A stretch of DNA of 64,000 nucleotides from Alistipes sp. (lineage in GTDB: Bacteria; Bacteroidota; Bacteroidia; Bacteroidales; Rikenellaceae). The stretch is taken from assembly GCA_017436185.1 (NCBI GenBank), contig JAFSDP010000014.1, positions 7,127-71,126 on the forward strand, read 5' to 3'. The position numbers were made by a program, and so were the translations under genes. Each line of letters begins with the position of its first letter. Positions within the stretch are counted from its first letter, which is position 1. Below the pieces are notes generated by a model, which was given only the letters and a program-made list of their open reading frames with translations, was not told the origin of the DNA and searched no databases. Shown in pieces: positions 34,570 to 43,689 of the stretch.

Positions 34570-35868
34570 ATGACGAAAAACTTTATCGAAGAATTGGAGT
34601 GGCGCGGGATGATCCACACGATTATGCCCGGTGCCAAAGAGCAGCTCGAGAAGGAGCTGACGACGGCCTACCTGGGCATCGACCCCACGGCCGACTCACT
34701 GCATATCGGCCACCTGGTGGGTGTGATGATTCTCAAGCACTTCCAGATGTGTGGCCACCGTCCCCTGGCACTCATCGGCGGTGCTACGGGTATGATTGGC
34801 GACCCGTCGGGCAAATCGCAGGAGCGTAACCTCTTGGACGAGCAGACCCTGCGCCACAACCAGGAGGCCATCAAGGCCCAGCTGGCCAAGCTGCTCGACT
34901 TCGACTCGGACGCCCCCAATGCCGCCCGTCTGGTCAATAACTACGACTGGATGAAGGAGTTCTCGTTCCTCGACTTTGCCCGCGACATCGGCAAGTGCAT
35001 CACCGTGAACTATATGATGGCCAAAGATTCGGTCAAGAAGCGTTTCAACGGCGAGGGCGAGGGTATGTCCTTCACGGAGTTCACCTACCAGCTCTTGCAG
35101 GGCTACGACTTCCTGCACCTCTACCAGACGATGAACTGCAAAATCCAGCTCGGCGGTGCCGACCAGTGGGGTAACATCACCACCGGTACGGAGCTGATTC
35201 GCCGCAAGCTCGGCTCGGAGGCCGAGGCTTTTGCCATCACCTGCCCCCTGATCACCAAGGCCGACGGCACGAAGTTCGGCAAGACCGAGAGCGGCAACGT
35301 ATGGCTCTCGCCCCGCTACACCTCGCCCTACAAGTTCTACCAATTCTGGCTCAACGTGAGCGACGAGGACGCAAAGCGTTACATCAAGATCTTCACCCTG
35401 CTGGATCGTGAGACCATCTCGACGCTTACGGCCCAGCACGACGAGGCGCCCCACCTGCGCATCCTGCAGAAGCGTCTGGCCGAGGAGATTACGACGATGA
35501 TTCACTCGCGTGAGGAGTACGAAAAGGCGGTCGAGGCTACGCAGATTCTCTTTGGTGGTGCCACCTCGGAGGCGTTGCACAAGCTCGACGAGCAGACCCT
35601 GTTGCAGGTCTTCGAGGGTGTGCCCCAGTTCACCATCGCACGCAGCGACCTGGGTGAGCTGACGATGATCGATCTGGCTGCCGAGAAGACCAACATCTTC
35701 CCCTCGAAGGGCGAGTGCCGCAAGATGATTCAGGGTGGCGGCGTGTCGCTCAACAAAGAGAAGGTAAGCGATCCGCAGCGTAAGGTGACCGAGGAGGATC
35801 TGATTGCCGACAAGTACCTTTTGGTGCAGCGTGGCAAGAAGAACTACTACCTGGTCATCGCCGAGTAA
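34570..35868 (+). CDS. tyrS: Tyrosyl-tRNA synthetase
   Basis: A 432-residue class I aminoacyl-tRNA synthetase. [20 protein letters not shown] holds the HIGH motif; [18 protein letters not shown] the KMSKS-equivalent [20 protein letters not shown] is the tyrosine-binding helix. The C-terminal S4 domain (about 360-430) ends [16 protein letters not shown]. Follows dnaX by 29 nt and is probably co-transcribed from module C. Confidence 0.96.
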   Translation: MTKNFIEELEWRGMIHTIMPGAKEQLEKELTTAYLGIDPTADSLHIGHLVGVMILKHFQMCGHRPLALIGGATGMIGDPSGKSQERNLLDEQTLRHNQEAIKAQLAKLLDFDSDAPNAARLVNNYDWMKEFSFLDFARDIGKCITVNYMMAKDSVKKRFNGEGEGMSFTEFTYQLLQGYDFLHLYQTMNCKIQLGGADQWGNITTGTELIRRKLGSEAEAFAITCPLITKADGTKFGKTESGNVWLSPRYTSPYKFYQFWLNVSDEDAKRYIKIFTLLDRETISTLTAQHDEAPHLRILQKRLAEEITTMIHSREEYEKAVEATQILFGGATSEALHKLDEQTLLQVFEGVPQFTIARSDLGELTMIDLAAEKTNIFPSKGECRKMIQGGGVSLNKEKVSDPQRKVTEEDLIADKYLLVQRGKKNYYLVIAE

Positions 35869-35891
35869 CAAAAACCGAAAAAAGGCTGCCG

Positions 35892-36245
35892 ATGAACTAC
35901 ACGATTCACCTCGAAGGAATGGAGTTTCACGCCTTCCACGGCTGCTACGATTTGGAGCAGGTGGTGGGCAACCGCTTCCGTGTGGAGTTGAAGATTACCA
36001 CACCGCTCGGCGAGGTGGCCGAAAAAGACGATGTGCGTCTGGCAGTAAACTACCTGACGGTCTATGAACTCACCCGTGAGGTGATGCGCCAAAAACAGCG
36101 CACCATCGAGCGTGTGGCCGTCAATATCATCTCGGCCCTGAAGGCCCACTACCCCGCCATTGTCGAGGTAACGTGCCGTGTCACGAAACTCGCACCACCC
36201 CTGGGTGGTAAGGTCGAGGGGGTCAGCGTCGAGATTACCCAATAA
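35892..36245 (+). CDS. folB: Dihydroneopterin aldolase
   Basis: A 117-residue enzyme of folate synthesis (7,8-dihydroneopterin to 6-hydroxymethyl-dihydropterin and glycolaldehyde). FolB signatures: IHLEGMEFHAFHGCYDLEQ (with the short active-site loop), VNYLTVYELTREVM and VTCRVTKLAPPLGG (catalytic Lys region). Follows tyrS by 23 nt. Confidence 0.92.
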   Translation: MNYTIHLEGMEFHAFHGCYDLEQVVGNRFRVELKITTPLGEVAEKDDVRLAVNYLTVYELTREVMRQKQRTIERVAVNIISALKAHYPAIVEVTCRVTKLAPPLGGKVEGVSVEITQ

Positions 36246-36250
36246 GTGCA

Positions 36251-36297
36251 AAGGGAGTGGAGGGGGAGAAAAACCGCTCTGCTCCCTTGGGCTTTTT
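36251..36297 (+). terminator. Terminator after folB
   Basis: The stem AAGGGAG / CTCCCTT encloses a ~26-nt purine-rich loop; GGGC-T6 follows. End of the dnaX-tyrS-folB operon. Confidence 0.65.
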
Positions 36298-36326
36298 TAC
36301 CCGAATTTAGGTTAAGTTAGAAACAT

Positions 36327-37673
36327 ATGAGTGCAAAAAAACGTGCCACCTTCGGGGGGCGCATCAGTGCGGTGTTGGTCTCGGCCGGCAGCGCCATCGG
36401 ACTGGGCAACATCTGGCGTTTCCCCTACCTGGCGGGCGAAAACGGCGGTGCCGCCTTTCTGCTGATTTATGTCTTGGCCATTCTGCTGATTGGTCTGCCG
36501 CTGATGTTGGCCGAATTTTCGGTCGGAACGGCCTCGCGTAGCAGTGCCGTTATGGCCTATCGCAAGCTCGGAAAACGCTGGTCGATAGTGGGTTACATTG
36601 GCGTATTGACCGCCATCATCATCTTGGGATTCTACCTTGTGGTGGCGGGTTGGACGGCCGAATACACCGTCGCTTCGCTCACCGGCGAACTGATGGCCCA
36701 ACCCAATGCCGAGGCGCACACTGCCGCCTTCCAGAACTTCATCTCCCACCCTTGGCGACCGCTGTTGTATGCCGTGCTGTTTGCCCTGGCTACGCACCTG
36801 ATTATCGCCCTCGGTGTGCAGAAGGGCATCGAACGCAGCTCGAAGGTGATGATGCCGCTGCTGCTGCTCTTTATGGTGGTGCTGGCCATCCGCTCGTGCA
36901 CCCTTGACGGCGGGTTGGAGGGTCTTCGCTTCTTCCTGATGCCCGACCTGGCGAAGGTCTCGGCCTCTACCATTCTGGCAGCCGTCGGACAGGCCTTCTT
37001 CTCGCTCTCGATTGGTCTGGGTACGATGGTGGTCTATGCCTCCTACTTCGCCCCCAAAACCAACCTGCAGCGCACGGCGGTGGAGGTTTCGATACTCGAT
37101 ACGTTGGTAGCCGTGCTGGCCGGTGTAGTTATCTTCCCGGCGGTGTTCAGTGCGGGTATTGAGCCGGGCTCGGGTCCCTCGCTGGTCTTCATTACCCTCC
37201 CCTCCATCTTCTCGAAGATGGCCTTTGGGGGTGTGTGGGCGACCCTTTTCTTCCTGCTGCTTGTGCTGGCAGCCCTCACCTCGACCATCTCGATGCACGA
37301 ATCCTTCACGGCTTACCTGGTCGATGATTGGAAGCTGAAACGCAAGACGGCCGCCTACCTCACAACGGGCATTGCCATCGTCTTGGCAGTGGTGGCCTCG
37401 CTCTCGTTGGGCGACTGGAGCGACGTGAAGTTCTTCGGAATGACCATCTTCGATGCGATGGACTACATCACGGCCAACATTATGTTGCCCGCAGGTGCCC
37501 TGCTGACCTGCCTCTTTGTGGGTTGGCGATTGGATAAACAGTTCGTCACCAAGCAGCTCTACCCCGAGACCCACCCCAACAAGTGGGTGATGCGTTACCT
37601 GCGCCTGATGTGGCGGGTGGGTTGCCCGCTGCTGCTGGTACTGATCTTCCTCGACAGCCTCGGGTTTATTTAA
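36327..37673 (+). CDS. Sodium-dependent neurotransmitter-symporter (SNF/SLC6) family transporter
   Basis: A 448-residue protein with about eleven helices and the LeuT-type start RISAVLVSAGSAIGLGNIWR (TM1 unwound substrate/Na+ site) and FPYLAGENGGAAF. It imports an amino acid or related amine with Na+; the substrate is unknown. It is monocistronic, with terminators on both sides. No promoter with a clean TAnnTTTG is visible. Confidence 0.92.
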   Translation: MSAKKRATFGGRISAVLVSAGSAIGLGNIWRFPYLAGENGGAAFLLIYVLAILLIGLPLMLAEFSVGTASRSSAVMAYRKLGKRWSIVGYIGVLTAIIILGFYLVVAGWTAEYTVASLTGELMAQPNAEAHTAAFQNFISHPWRPLLYAVLFALATHLIIALGVQKGIERSSKVMMPLLLLFMVVLAIRSCTLDGGLEGLRFFLMPDLAKVSASTILAAVGQAFFSLSIGLGTMVVYASYFAPKTNLQRTAVEVSILDTLVAVLAGVVIFPAVFSAGIEPGSGPSLVFITLPSIFSKMAFGGVWATLFFLLLVLAALTSTISMHESFTAYLVDDWKLKRKTAAYLTTGIAIVLAVVASLSLGDWSDVKFFGMTIFDAMDYITANIMLPAGALLTCLFVGWRLDKQFVTKQLYPETHPNKWVMRYLRLMWRVGCPLLLVLIFLDSLGFI

Positions 37674-37705
37674 GCCGTCGGGAAGCTCGAACGACCCTCA
37701 AAAGA

Positions 37706-37746
37706 AAAAAATCCCTGCATCAAAACACGGATGTGGGGATTTTTTT
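37706..37746 (+). terminator. Terminator after the sodium symporter
   Basis: The stem AAAAATCCC-TGCATC / GATGTG-GGGATTTTT with a short A-rich loop is followed by T-rich DNA. Confidence 0.82.
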
Positions 37747-37781
37747 GGTCGTCGCATTAGGATTTTTGGCGCAAAATGTTA

Positions 37782-37789
37782 TATCTTTG
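37782..37789 (+). promoter_or_regulatory. -7 element for the YbjN-like gene
   Basis: TATCTTTG lies 56 nt before the ATG. A -33 TTTG at 37765-37768 is closer (13 nt) than the usual 19-21. Confidence 0.5.
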
Positions 37790-37845
37790 TAAAAAGTACA
37801 CTCTATAAAAGAGATAAACAACTACCAACTTAATACTTTTACACT

Positions 37846-38244
37846 ATGGCAACATTGAAAGAGCGCTGTATGGAGATCCTCCGTGAGGAGGGTTACCTGC
37901 CTACCATCGACGACGATGGCGATATCAAACTGAAGGTTCAGGGTCTGACCTACTACGTCATTTGCGACTCGGACGACGACGTCTATCTGCGTGTATGGCT
38001 CCCCTCGTTCTGGTCGATTGAGAACAACGAGGAGTTTGCCAAGGCTCACTTCGTGGCCAACAAGGTGAATCGTGAGTACAAGGTGGCCAAGGTGACCATC
38101 AACAAGAACAACGACAACACCCACGCCCAGTGCGAGATGTTCATCAGCCCCGACGATCCGCAGCTGAAGCGCATCCTGCTGCGTCTGTTCAACCTGCTCT
38201 CGAGCGTACGTTCCGACTTCGCCGAGGGTATGCGTGGCGAGTAA
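37846..38244 (+). CDS. Small YbjN-like protein of unknown role
   Basis: A 132-residue soluble acidic protein (MATLKERCMEILREEGYLPT; DVYLRVWLPSFWSIENNEEF). The pattern of a short N-terminal helix plus alternating strands and a C-terminal helix resembles YbjN-type domains, some of which act as chaperone-like or regulatory proteins; I am only moderately sure. A terminator separates it from the TIR gene, which starts 112 nt later on the same strand, so the two may or may not be linked. Confidence 0.6.
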   Translation: MATLKERCMEILREEGYLPTIDDDGDIKLKVQGLTYYVICDSDDDVYLRVWLPSFWSIENNEEFAKAHFVANKVNREYKVAKVTINKNNDNTHAQCEMFISPDDPQLKRILLRLFNLLSSVRSDFAEGMRGE

Positions 38245-38268
38245 CGGGCGCATAGCACTCACCCACAC

Positions 38269-38313
38269 AAACCAGCCTGCACCTTAATATAAATAGGTGT
38301 GGGCCGGTTTTTC
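38269..38313 (+). terminator. Terminator after the YbjN-like gene
   Basis: The stem AACC-GCC-CACCT / AGGTG-GGC-GGTT (with small mismatches) and loop TAATATAAAT is followed by TTTTTC. Confidence 0.75.
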
Positions 38314-38356
38314 GCCTACACAGGCCAACCACCAACATCAAAAACCCTGACCCGCT

Positions 38357-39409
38357 ATGGAACAGCAGAAGAAGAGCGTCTTTATCAGCTACTCGCGCAA
38401 GGACTACAAGCTCGAAAATGGCGAGATTATCCCGGGCAACATCGTCTCGGAGATTAAATCCATTCTCGAAGAGAACAACATCGGCTATTGGCTCGACGAG
38501 GAGGGAATCAGTGCCACGACTCCCGACTATATGGAGAAAATTTCGCGTGCCATCGACGAAGCCGCTATCTTCCTCTTCATTGCCACCGAGAACTCGTGCC
38601 ACTCCCGCTTCTGCAAAATGGAGGTAAGCTATGCCGTAGAGCAGGAGAAGACGATGATCATCGTCAAGAACCTCGAGAAGTTCCCCTCGGGCATCGGCAT
38701 CTGGTTGGCCGGACGTGAGTTTATCGACCACCTGCACAAACCCGAGCTGACCGCCGAGCGACTCATCGAGGCGATTGCACCGATTATTCAGCCGGAGGAA
38801 GATTTTAAGGAGACCTTCGACACGCTGAAAACGCAGAAGGAACAACTGCTCGGCCAGCTGAAGATCTACACCGAATATCGGGCGGTGTTGCAGGAGGAGA
38901 TTGAGGTGAAAAGCGAGCAGCTGGAGCAGCTGCAAGCCGAAATGGCTACCCTCGAAGAGGCCCTTCGCAAGCGCAAGGAGAGCATATCGGCCGTCGTGCG
39001 TGAGGTGGACCGCCTCAATATCGAGTTGGACAAGATTAACTCGAGCCTGGCCGAATGCAAGGGTAGCGAAGAGAACTCGGATGTGATTCCCGTGGTGGGT
39101 CCCGTCATCCCGCAGGCACCTGAGGAGGAGACCAAGCAGACCGAGAAGGGAACGGCAACCCCTGCTCCTGCCCCCGAGCCCGAAGAGGCGGTGGAAGAGG
39201 AGCCCACGCCGACCCCGCCCGTCATCCCGACGCTGACCCGCCCACAACCCGAGACGCCGACACCCGCCATCGAGCCGAAGGAGGAGGCTGCCGCCGAAGA
39301 GGAAGAGGAGGAGGAAGAGCCCACGGTGAAGGTCGATACCTCGGCCGCTCTCTCAAGCCTGGCCGGCTTCTTCAAGCCCAAAAAGGAGGAGGAAGAGCAA
39401 AGCTGCTAA
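38357..39409 (+). CDS. TIR-domain protein with coiled coil and acidic-proline tail
   Basis: A 350-residue protein in three parts. The TIR domain (about 5-140) begins KSVFISYSRKD (box 1) and contains ATENSCHSRFCKMEVSYA, where Glu89 fits the catalytic Glu of NAD-cleaving TIRs. A coiled coil (about 155-235) is rich in Glu/Gln/Lys with Leu spacing. A low-complexity Pro/Glu/Thr tail (about 240-340) ends in AALSSLAGFFKPKKEEEEQSC. No membrane segment or signal is present. Bacterial TIR proteins serve in anti-phage NADase systems or as signalling proteins; none of the usual partners (SIR2, cyclase, STING, Thoeris ThsA) is nearby. It stands alone between two terminators. Confidence 0.85.
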   Translation: MEQQKKSVFISYSRKDYKLENGEIIPGNIVSEIKSILEENNIGYWLDEEGISATTPDYMEKISRAIDEAAIFLFIATENSCHSRFCKMEVSYAVEQEKTMIIVKNLEKFPSGIGIWLAGREFIDHLHKPELTAERLIEAIAPIIQPEEDFKETFDTLKTQKEQLLGQLKIYTEYRAVLQEEIEVKSEQLEQLQAEMATLEEALRKRKESISAVVREVDRLNIELDKINSSLAECKGSEENSDVIPVVGPVIPQAPEEETKQTEKGTATPAPAPEPEEAVEEEPTPTPPVIPTLTRPQPETPTPAIEPKEEAAAEEEEEEEEPTVKVDTSAALSSLAGFFKPKKEEEEQSC

Positions 39410-39415
39410 CACAAA

Positions 39416-39453
39416 AAAGAGTCTGTCTAACTAACTGTTAGACAGACTCTTTT
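39416..39453. terminator. Bidirectional terminator between the TIR gene and folC
   Basis: A perfect 17-bp stem AAAAGAGTCTGTCTAAC / GTTAGACAGACTCTTTT with a 4-nt loop serves both converging genes. Confidence 0.88.
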
Positions 39454-39471
39454 GCTTTATTGGAGGAATCA

Positions 39472-40761
39472 TTACAACGCCTCGCCGACCACGTAGGTCG
39501 AGCCGCCGATGAAGATCATATCGTCCTTCTTGGCCAACTCGTTGGCTCGGGCTACGGCCATCGGAACGGGCTTTACCACCTCGCCCTGCAAGCCATACGC
39601 CGCAGCCGCTTGGGCCAACTCTTCGGCAGGGATGGCTCGCTGACTCTGCGCCTCGGTGAAGATGTAGTAGCCTTCGGTGGGCAACAGGTGCAGAATCTCC
39701 TGCAAATCTTTGTCACGCACGATGCCCATCACGCAGTAGAGTTTGCGGTGGGGCGTAGCGGCCAGCTGCTCCACGACATACTTCAGGCCGTGAGCGTTGT
39801 GGCCCGTATCGCAAATTGTCAGGGGCGAGTCGGCAATCTTCTGCCAACGGCCACCCAGCGAGGTCGATTCGGCTGCCGTGCGGATACCCTCCAGGAAGGC
39901 ACGACGCGAGATGGTCAGCGGCGTGGATTCGTGCAGCAGGTCGGCCACCGTGGCAGCCGTCACCAGATTCTTGCGCTGGTAGTTGCCCAACAGGTCCAAC
40001 TCGGCCGCATAGAGGAAGCCGTCACGCTTGCGACGCAGCGAGAAACACTGCTCCTCGGCGTGCATCTCCTGGCACTCGCAGACAAACTCGTTCTCGGCAT
40101 AGACCAAACGGGAGCGATTCTGGGCAGCAATCTCCTCCAACACGCCGTTGTAGGCAGGGTCGCCCTCGCCAATCACCACCGGAATGCTCTTCTTGATGAT
40201 GCCGCCCTTCTCGCGGGCAATCTCGGCACGGGTCGAACCCAGCAGGTTGGTGTGCTCGAGGCCGATGTTGGTAATCACGCTCACAATCGGCATGATGACA
40301 TTCGTCGCATCGAGGCGACCACCAAGGCCCGTCTCAATAACCGCCACCTCGACATCGCTCTGGGCGAAGTAGTCGAAGGCCAGGGCCGCCGTCATCTCAA
40401 AGAACGAGAGGTCCAACGACTCCATCTTCTCACGGTGCTTATCGACAAAATTGACCACCTTCTGTTTGGGAATCATCTCGCCATCGACACGGATGCGCTC
40501 ACGAAAATCCTTCAGGTGGGGCGACGTGAAGAGGCCGGTGCGGTAGCCTGCCTCACGCAGAATCGAGGCCAGGATGTGCGACACCGACCCTTTGCCGTTC
40601 GTGCCGGCCACGTGGATGGTGAAGAAGTTGCGCTGGGGGTTGCCCAGGTGGCGACAAAATTCGCTGATGCGCTCCAAGCCGGGCTTATAGGCCGTGGCCC
40701 CCGTCTGTTCGAAGGCGGGAAGCGACTGGAACAAAAATTCGAGCGTTTGGGTGTAATTCAT
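39472..40761 (-). CDS. folC: Folylpolyglutamate / dihydrofolate synthase
   Basis: A 429-residue Mur-ligase-fold enzyme that adds glutamate to dihydropteroate and folates. P-loop VAGTNGKGSVSHILASIL; TGLFTSPHLKDFRERIRVDG; ETGLGGRLDATNV. C-terminal domain with DTGHNAHGLKYVVEQL. It starts 21 nt after lnt and is the second gene of that unit. Confidence 0.94.
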   Translation of the reverse strand: MNYTQTLEFLFQSLPAFEQTGATAYKPGLERISEFCRHLGNPQRNFFTIHVAGTNGKGSVSHILASILREAGYRTGLFTSPHLKDFRERIRVDGEMIPKQKVVNFVDKHREKMESLDLSFFEMTAALAFDYFAQSDVEVAVIETGLGGRLDATNVIMPIVSVITNIGLEHTNLLGSTRAEIAREKGGIIKKSIPVVIGEGDPAYNGVLEEIAAQNRSRLVYAENEFVCECQEMHAEEQCFSLRRKRDGFLYAAELDLLGNYQRKNLVTAATVADLLHESTPLTISRRAFLEGIRTAAESTSLGGRWQKIADSPLTICDTGHNAHGLKYVVEQLAATPHRKLYCVMGIVRDKDLQEILHLLPTEGYYIFTEAQSQRAIPAEELAQAAAAYGLQGEVVKPVPMAVARANELAKKDDMIFIGGSTYVVGEAL

Positions 40762-40782
40762 AACTTATTTTGGTACGGGAAA

Positions 40783-42360
40783 TTAAGGGACAAGGTAGTT
40801 GCGCCGCTTGATGCGATAGGCCACAAAGTAGAGCACACACAAAAGCAGCAGGTAGCCCGCAATGCGCCCCAAATAGTCGCCATAGCGGGTATAGAAGGTC
40901 ACACGGTGGTTCAGTGCCACCTCCTCGGTCAGCACGCCACGCTCCTCCCAGCCGAGGGTCGAACTGACATCGCCTCGGCCATTGATGAAGCCCGAGCGCC
41001 CCGTGTTGGCCGAGCGGGCCACACTGCGACGGTGCTCGATGGCACGCAGGCGCGAGAGGGTGAAGAGGTGCTTGTAGCCGGGCGTGTCGCCCCACCAACC
41101 ATCGTTCGAGAGGATGGCCATCAGCGAGGCTCCACGACGCACGTGGTCACCGTAGAAGTTGCCATAGACCCCCTCGTAACAGATGGCAGGGCCGATTTTC
41201 ACCCCTCGGTGGTCAAAGGCCGAGCCGTGTTTGCCTTCGCCAATCTGACCCACCACACCCCCCAGGTCGATGACCAGGAAGTCCAACACATCGAAGATCC
41301 ACAGCGGGGTCTTCTCGACGCCAATCACCAGGCGTCCCTTGTGGTGGATGAGGGTTCGAGTGGTGTCGAGGCCGATGGCCGCATTGAAGATGTCGTAGCT
41401 GCCAAAGGCGGGATTCCACAGCGGTCGTGCCGTGCGGCTCTCCGCCCCTGCGGGGTAGTAGCGGCGGGTATTGGCACCCGTCACCAACATCGTATTCGGC
41501 AAGCGATGACGCAGCGTATCACGCAGGCGGCTCCACACCTCGGCTTCGTCGCCCTCGATCTGCTCAGCGAGCGTCGGCTCCCACCAATAGCCCGGCACGG
41601 CCGTCTCGGGCAGCAACACAAAATCGCTCTCGGCGGGCACCTCATTCAGTAGCGAGAAGATATTGTCGATTTGGCGATCGGTGTCGCCATCGAACTTTTC
41701 GTAGGCATCGACATTGGGTTGGAGGATGCTCACCTGCACCCGCTCGGTCGGCTCGTCGTAGCTGAAGTAGAGCACGAGCGAGACCACCAACGGCACCACC
41801 ACGCCCAACACCGCCTTCAGCATACGGATGGGTGTGCGACTGCGCAACGCCTCGAAAATCAACAAGTTGCACACCAACACCCACACCGAGCCACCCAGCA
41901 CGCCGCACCACTCATACCACTGCACGGCCCACACATCGTGCGAGAAACCGTTGCCGAGCAGCAACCAGGGCCACGATACCTCCCCCTCCAGATACCAATA
42001 CTCGGTCGCCACCCAGGCGGCCACCAACACGGTGTAGGCCAGGGGCTTCGGTCCTCGCTTGAGGATCGTGTGGTAGAGCATAAAGGCAAAGAGGTTGAGA
42101 GCCGAAGAGACAATCGTAGCGGCAATGGGGCCTACGGGCGTAGCGTTCCAGATCCACCAGACGGTGGCGACGTTCCACCCCACAAACGTGAGGGTAGCCC
42201 AGCCGAAGGTACGCCACCAACCCCGACGGGTAGGCTCGGCCTCGGCACTGATGTAGAGCAGCGGCACGAGGGCCACGAGCAGTCCGAGGCCTGTCACACC
42301 GAGCCACCCTGCCGAGAGCAGGATGACCGATAACAAGACCGGGAGCAACTGTCGTTTCAT
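40783..42360 (-). CDS. lnt: Apolipoprotein N-acyltransferase
   Basis: A 525-residue inner-membrane enzyme that N-acylates the lipoprotein Cys in the last step of maturation. It has N-terminal helices (about 1-195) and a nitrilase-like periplasmic domain with the catalytic Glu (FVLLPETAVPGYWWEP), Lys (HHKGRLVIGVEKTPLW) and Cys (GPAICYEGVYGNFYG). One C-terminal helix closes the protein. It fits the many lipoproteins of this window. Confidence 0.92.
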   Translation of the reverse strand: MKRQLLPVLLSVILLSAGWLGVTGLGLLVALVPLLYISAEAEPTRRGWWRTFGWATLTFVGWNVATVWWIWNATPVGPIAATIVSSALNLFAFMLYHTILKRGPKPLAYTVLVAAWVATEYWYLEGEVSWPWLLLGNGFSHDVWAVQWYEWCGVLGGSVWVLVCNLLIFEALRSRTPIRMLKAVLGVVVPLVVSLVLYFSYDEPTERVQVSILQPNVDAYEKFDGDTDRQIDNIFSLLNEVPAESDFVLLPETAVPGYWWEPTLAEQIEGDEAEVWSRLRDTLRHRLPNTMLVTGANTRRYYPAGAESRTARPLWNPAFGSYDIFNAAIGLDTTRTLIHHKGRLVIGVEKTPLWIFDVLDFLVIDLGGVVGQIGEGKHGSAFDHRGVKIGPAICYEGVYGNFYGDHVRRGASLMAILSNDGWWGDTPGYKHLFTLSRLRAIEHRRSVARSANTGRSGFINGRGDVSSTLGWEERGVLTEEVALNHRVTFYTRYGDYLGRIAGYLLLLCVLYFVAYRIKRRNYLVP

Positions 42361-42382
42361 AAATCGGGGTTAATTCGTTACA

Positions 42383-42416
42383 CAAAAATAGTCAAAGAAA
42401 AGTAAATAACCACAAA
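42383..42416 (-). promoter_or_regulatory. Promoter of lnt-folC
   Basis: On the minus strand TTTG (42413-42416), a 22-nt spacer and TATTTTTG (42383-42390), 22 nt before the lnt ATG. Confidence 0.5.
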
Positions 42417-42536
42417 AAGCGGGTAAAATCACCCTTCGGGTGCAGCTTTATGAGAAAAAGGGGGCTTGTTTGCCAAAAAAATTGTAAATTAGCATCCAAT
42501 ATGTGCGTGTCACAAAACCTAAAACCAAAACTGAAG

Positions 42537-43595
42537 ATGAAAAAATTGGCCTCGCAACCCCTGCCCGTAGATGTGGTCTTCCACCCCTCGTGGTGGAACA
42601 AGCACGTCGGCATCTGCTTCGATGAAGATTTCTTTTACGACCCCCGCCGCCGTGTAAGCGACGAGCAACTGATGGAGCAGACCCTCTACGACCGCTTCGG
42701 CGATTGCGGACTGGGACTCCACCGCAACGAGGCCCGACCCGAAATCGGTGCCGTGCATCTGGCTGCCGGCTATCTGCTGTCGGAGATGCTCGGCTGCCGC
42801 ATCGAATACTTCGCCGACTCGGCACCGCAGGTCATCTGCGCCCACCGCGAGGAGTTGGAGATCGACGAGGAGGCCCCCTTCCGTTCGCCCGCCTTCAAGC
42901 GGCTGCAAGCCCTCATTGAGGAGCTGAAGGCCCGCCACGGCTATGTCACGGGAGACATCAACTGGGGTGGCGTGCTGAATCTGGCCATGGACCTGAAGGG
43001 CGAAAATGTCTTGATGGATATGATGATGGACCCCGAGGGGGTGAAGCGTTACTTCGCCCAGATTGGCCGTGTGGTGGAGCGTTTCTTCAGCTACATCAAG
43101 GCCGAAACGGGCACCTCCTCGATCTCAGTAAACCGCATCGCACGTCTCCTCGATGAGCCGATTTACATCCATTCGGAGTGTTCGCACACGATGATTTCGG
43201 AGCAGGATTACGAGGATCTGCTGCTCGACATCGACATCGAGTGGAGCAAGAAATACCAACCCTACGGCATCCACTACTGTGGTAAAGACCCCCACCGCCA
43301 CGCCGCTCAATTTGCCAAAATTCCCCACCTCTCGTTCCTCGACCTGGGTTGGGGTGGCGACGTAAAGACGCTGCGTGAGGCCCTGCCCGAGACCTTCTTC
43401 TCGTTGCGCCTCAACCCCGTGGAGATTAACGACTACACGTCTGACGAGTTGCGAACGATCATTACCGAGCGTGTCGAGGCTTCGGGCGATCGCTACAAGA
43501 CGGGCATCTGTTGCGTGAATATGGACGGCAACGTCAGCGACGAACGTGTGAAAGAGATCTACCGCATCGCCGAGGAGCTGAAAGTTGAAAATTAA
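42537..43595 (+). CDS. URO-D/MtaA-family methyltransferase-like protein 1
   Basis: A 352-residue protein of the uroporphyrinogen decarboxylase superfamily (VVFHPSWWNKHVGICFDEDF; GYVTGDINWGGVLNLAMDL; MMDPEGVKRYFAQIGRVVER). The motif GIHYCGKDPHRHA (His-x-Cys) matches the zinc ligands of MtaA/MtbA-type corrinoid methyltransferases rather than true HemE. No corrinoid-binding protein is adjacent. The reaction is unknown. It starts a plus-strand unit with a second family member; the last codons (KVEN) derive from an AT-rich repeat tail. The ATG at 42537 is chosen because MKKLASQPLPVDVV begins the alignable part. Confidence 0.8.
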   Translation: MKKLASQPLPVDVVFHPSWWNKHVGICFDEDFFYDPRRRVSDEQLMEQTLYDRFGDCGLGLHRNEARPEIGAVHLAAGYLLSEMLGCRIEYFADSAPQVICAHREELEIDEEAPFRSPAFKRLQALIEELKARHGYVTGDINWGGVLNLAMDLKGENVLMDMMMDPEGVKRYFAQIGRVVERFFSYIKAETGTSSISVNRIARLLDEPIYIHSECSHTMISEQDYEDLLLDIDIEWSKKYQPYGIHYCGKDPHRHAAQFAKIPHLSFLDLGWGGDVKTLREALPETFFSLRLNPVEINDYTSDELRTIITERVEASGDRYKTGICCVNMDGNVSDERVKEIYRIAEELKVEN

Positions 43596-43605
43596 AAGTT
43601 GAAAG

Positions 43606-43650
43606 TTAGGGGGCTATAACGACCTATAGTGACTTATAGCGACCTTATCT
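43606..43650 (+). repeat. GACC-TATAG-type degenerate repeats
   Basis: Short degenerate units such as CTATAACGACC, CTATAGTGACT and TATAGCGACC lie between the two URO-D genes. The same units occur in larger arrays near 46735-46950, 47797-47845, 62228-62460 and 63395-63600. Confidence 0.55.
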
Positions 43651-43689
43651 TTCCATTCTCCCATTTTGAATTTTGAATTTCGTTTTGCT

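Noticed and set aside
37846..39409. A two-gene toxin-antitoxin or Thoeris-like defence operon (YbjN-like plus TIR).
   Set aside because: A clear terminator separates the genes, and neither ThsA-type effectors nor SIR2/cyclase partners are present. Kept only as a question in the findings.
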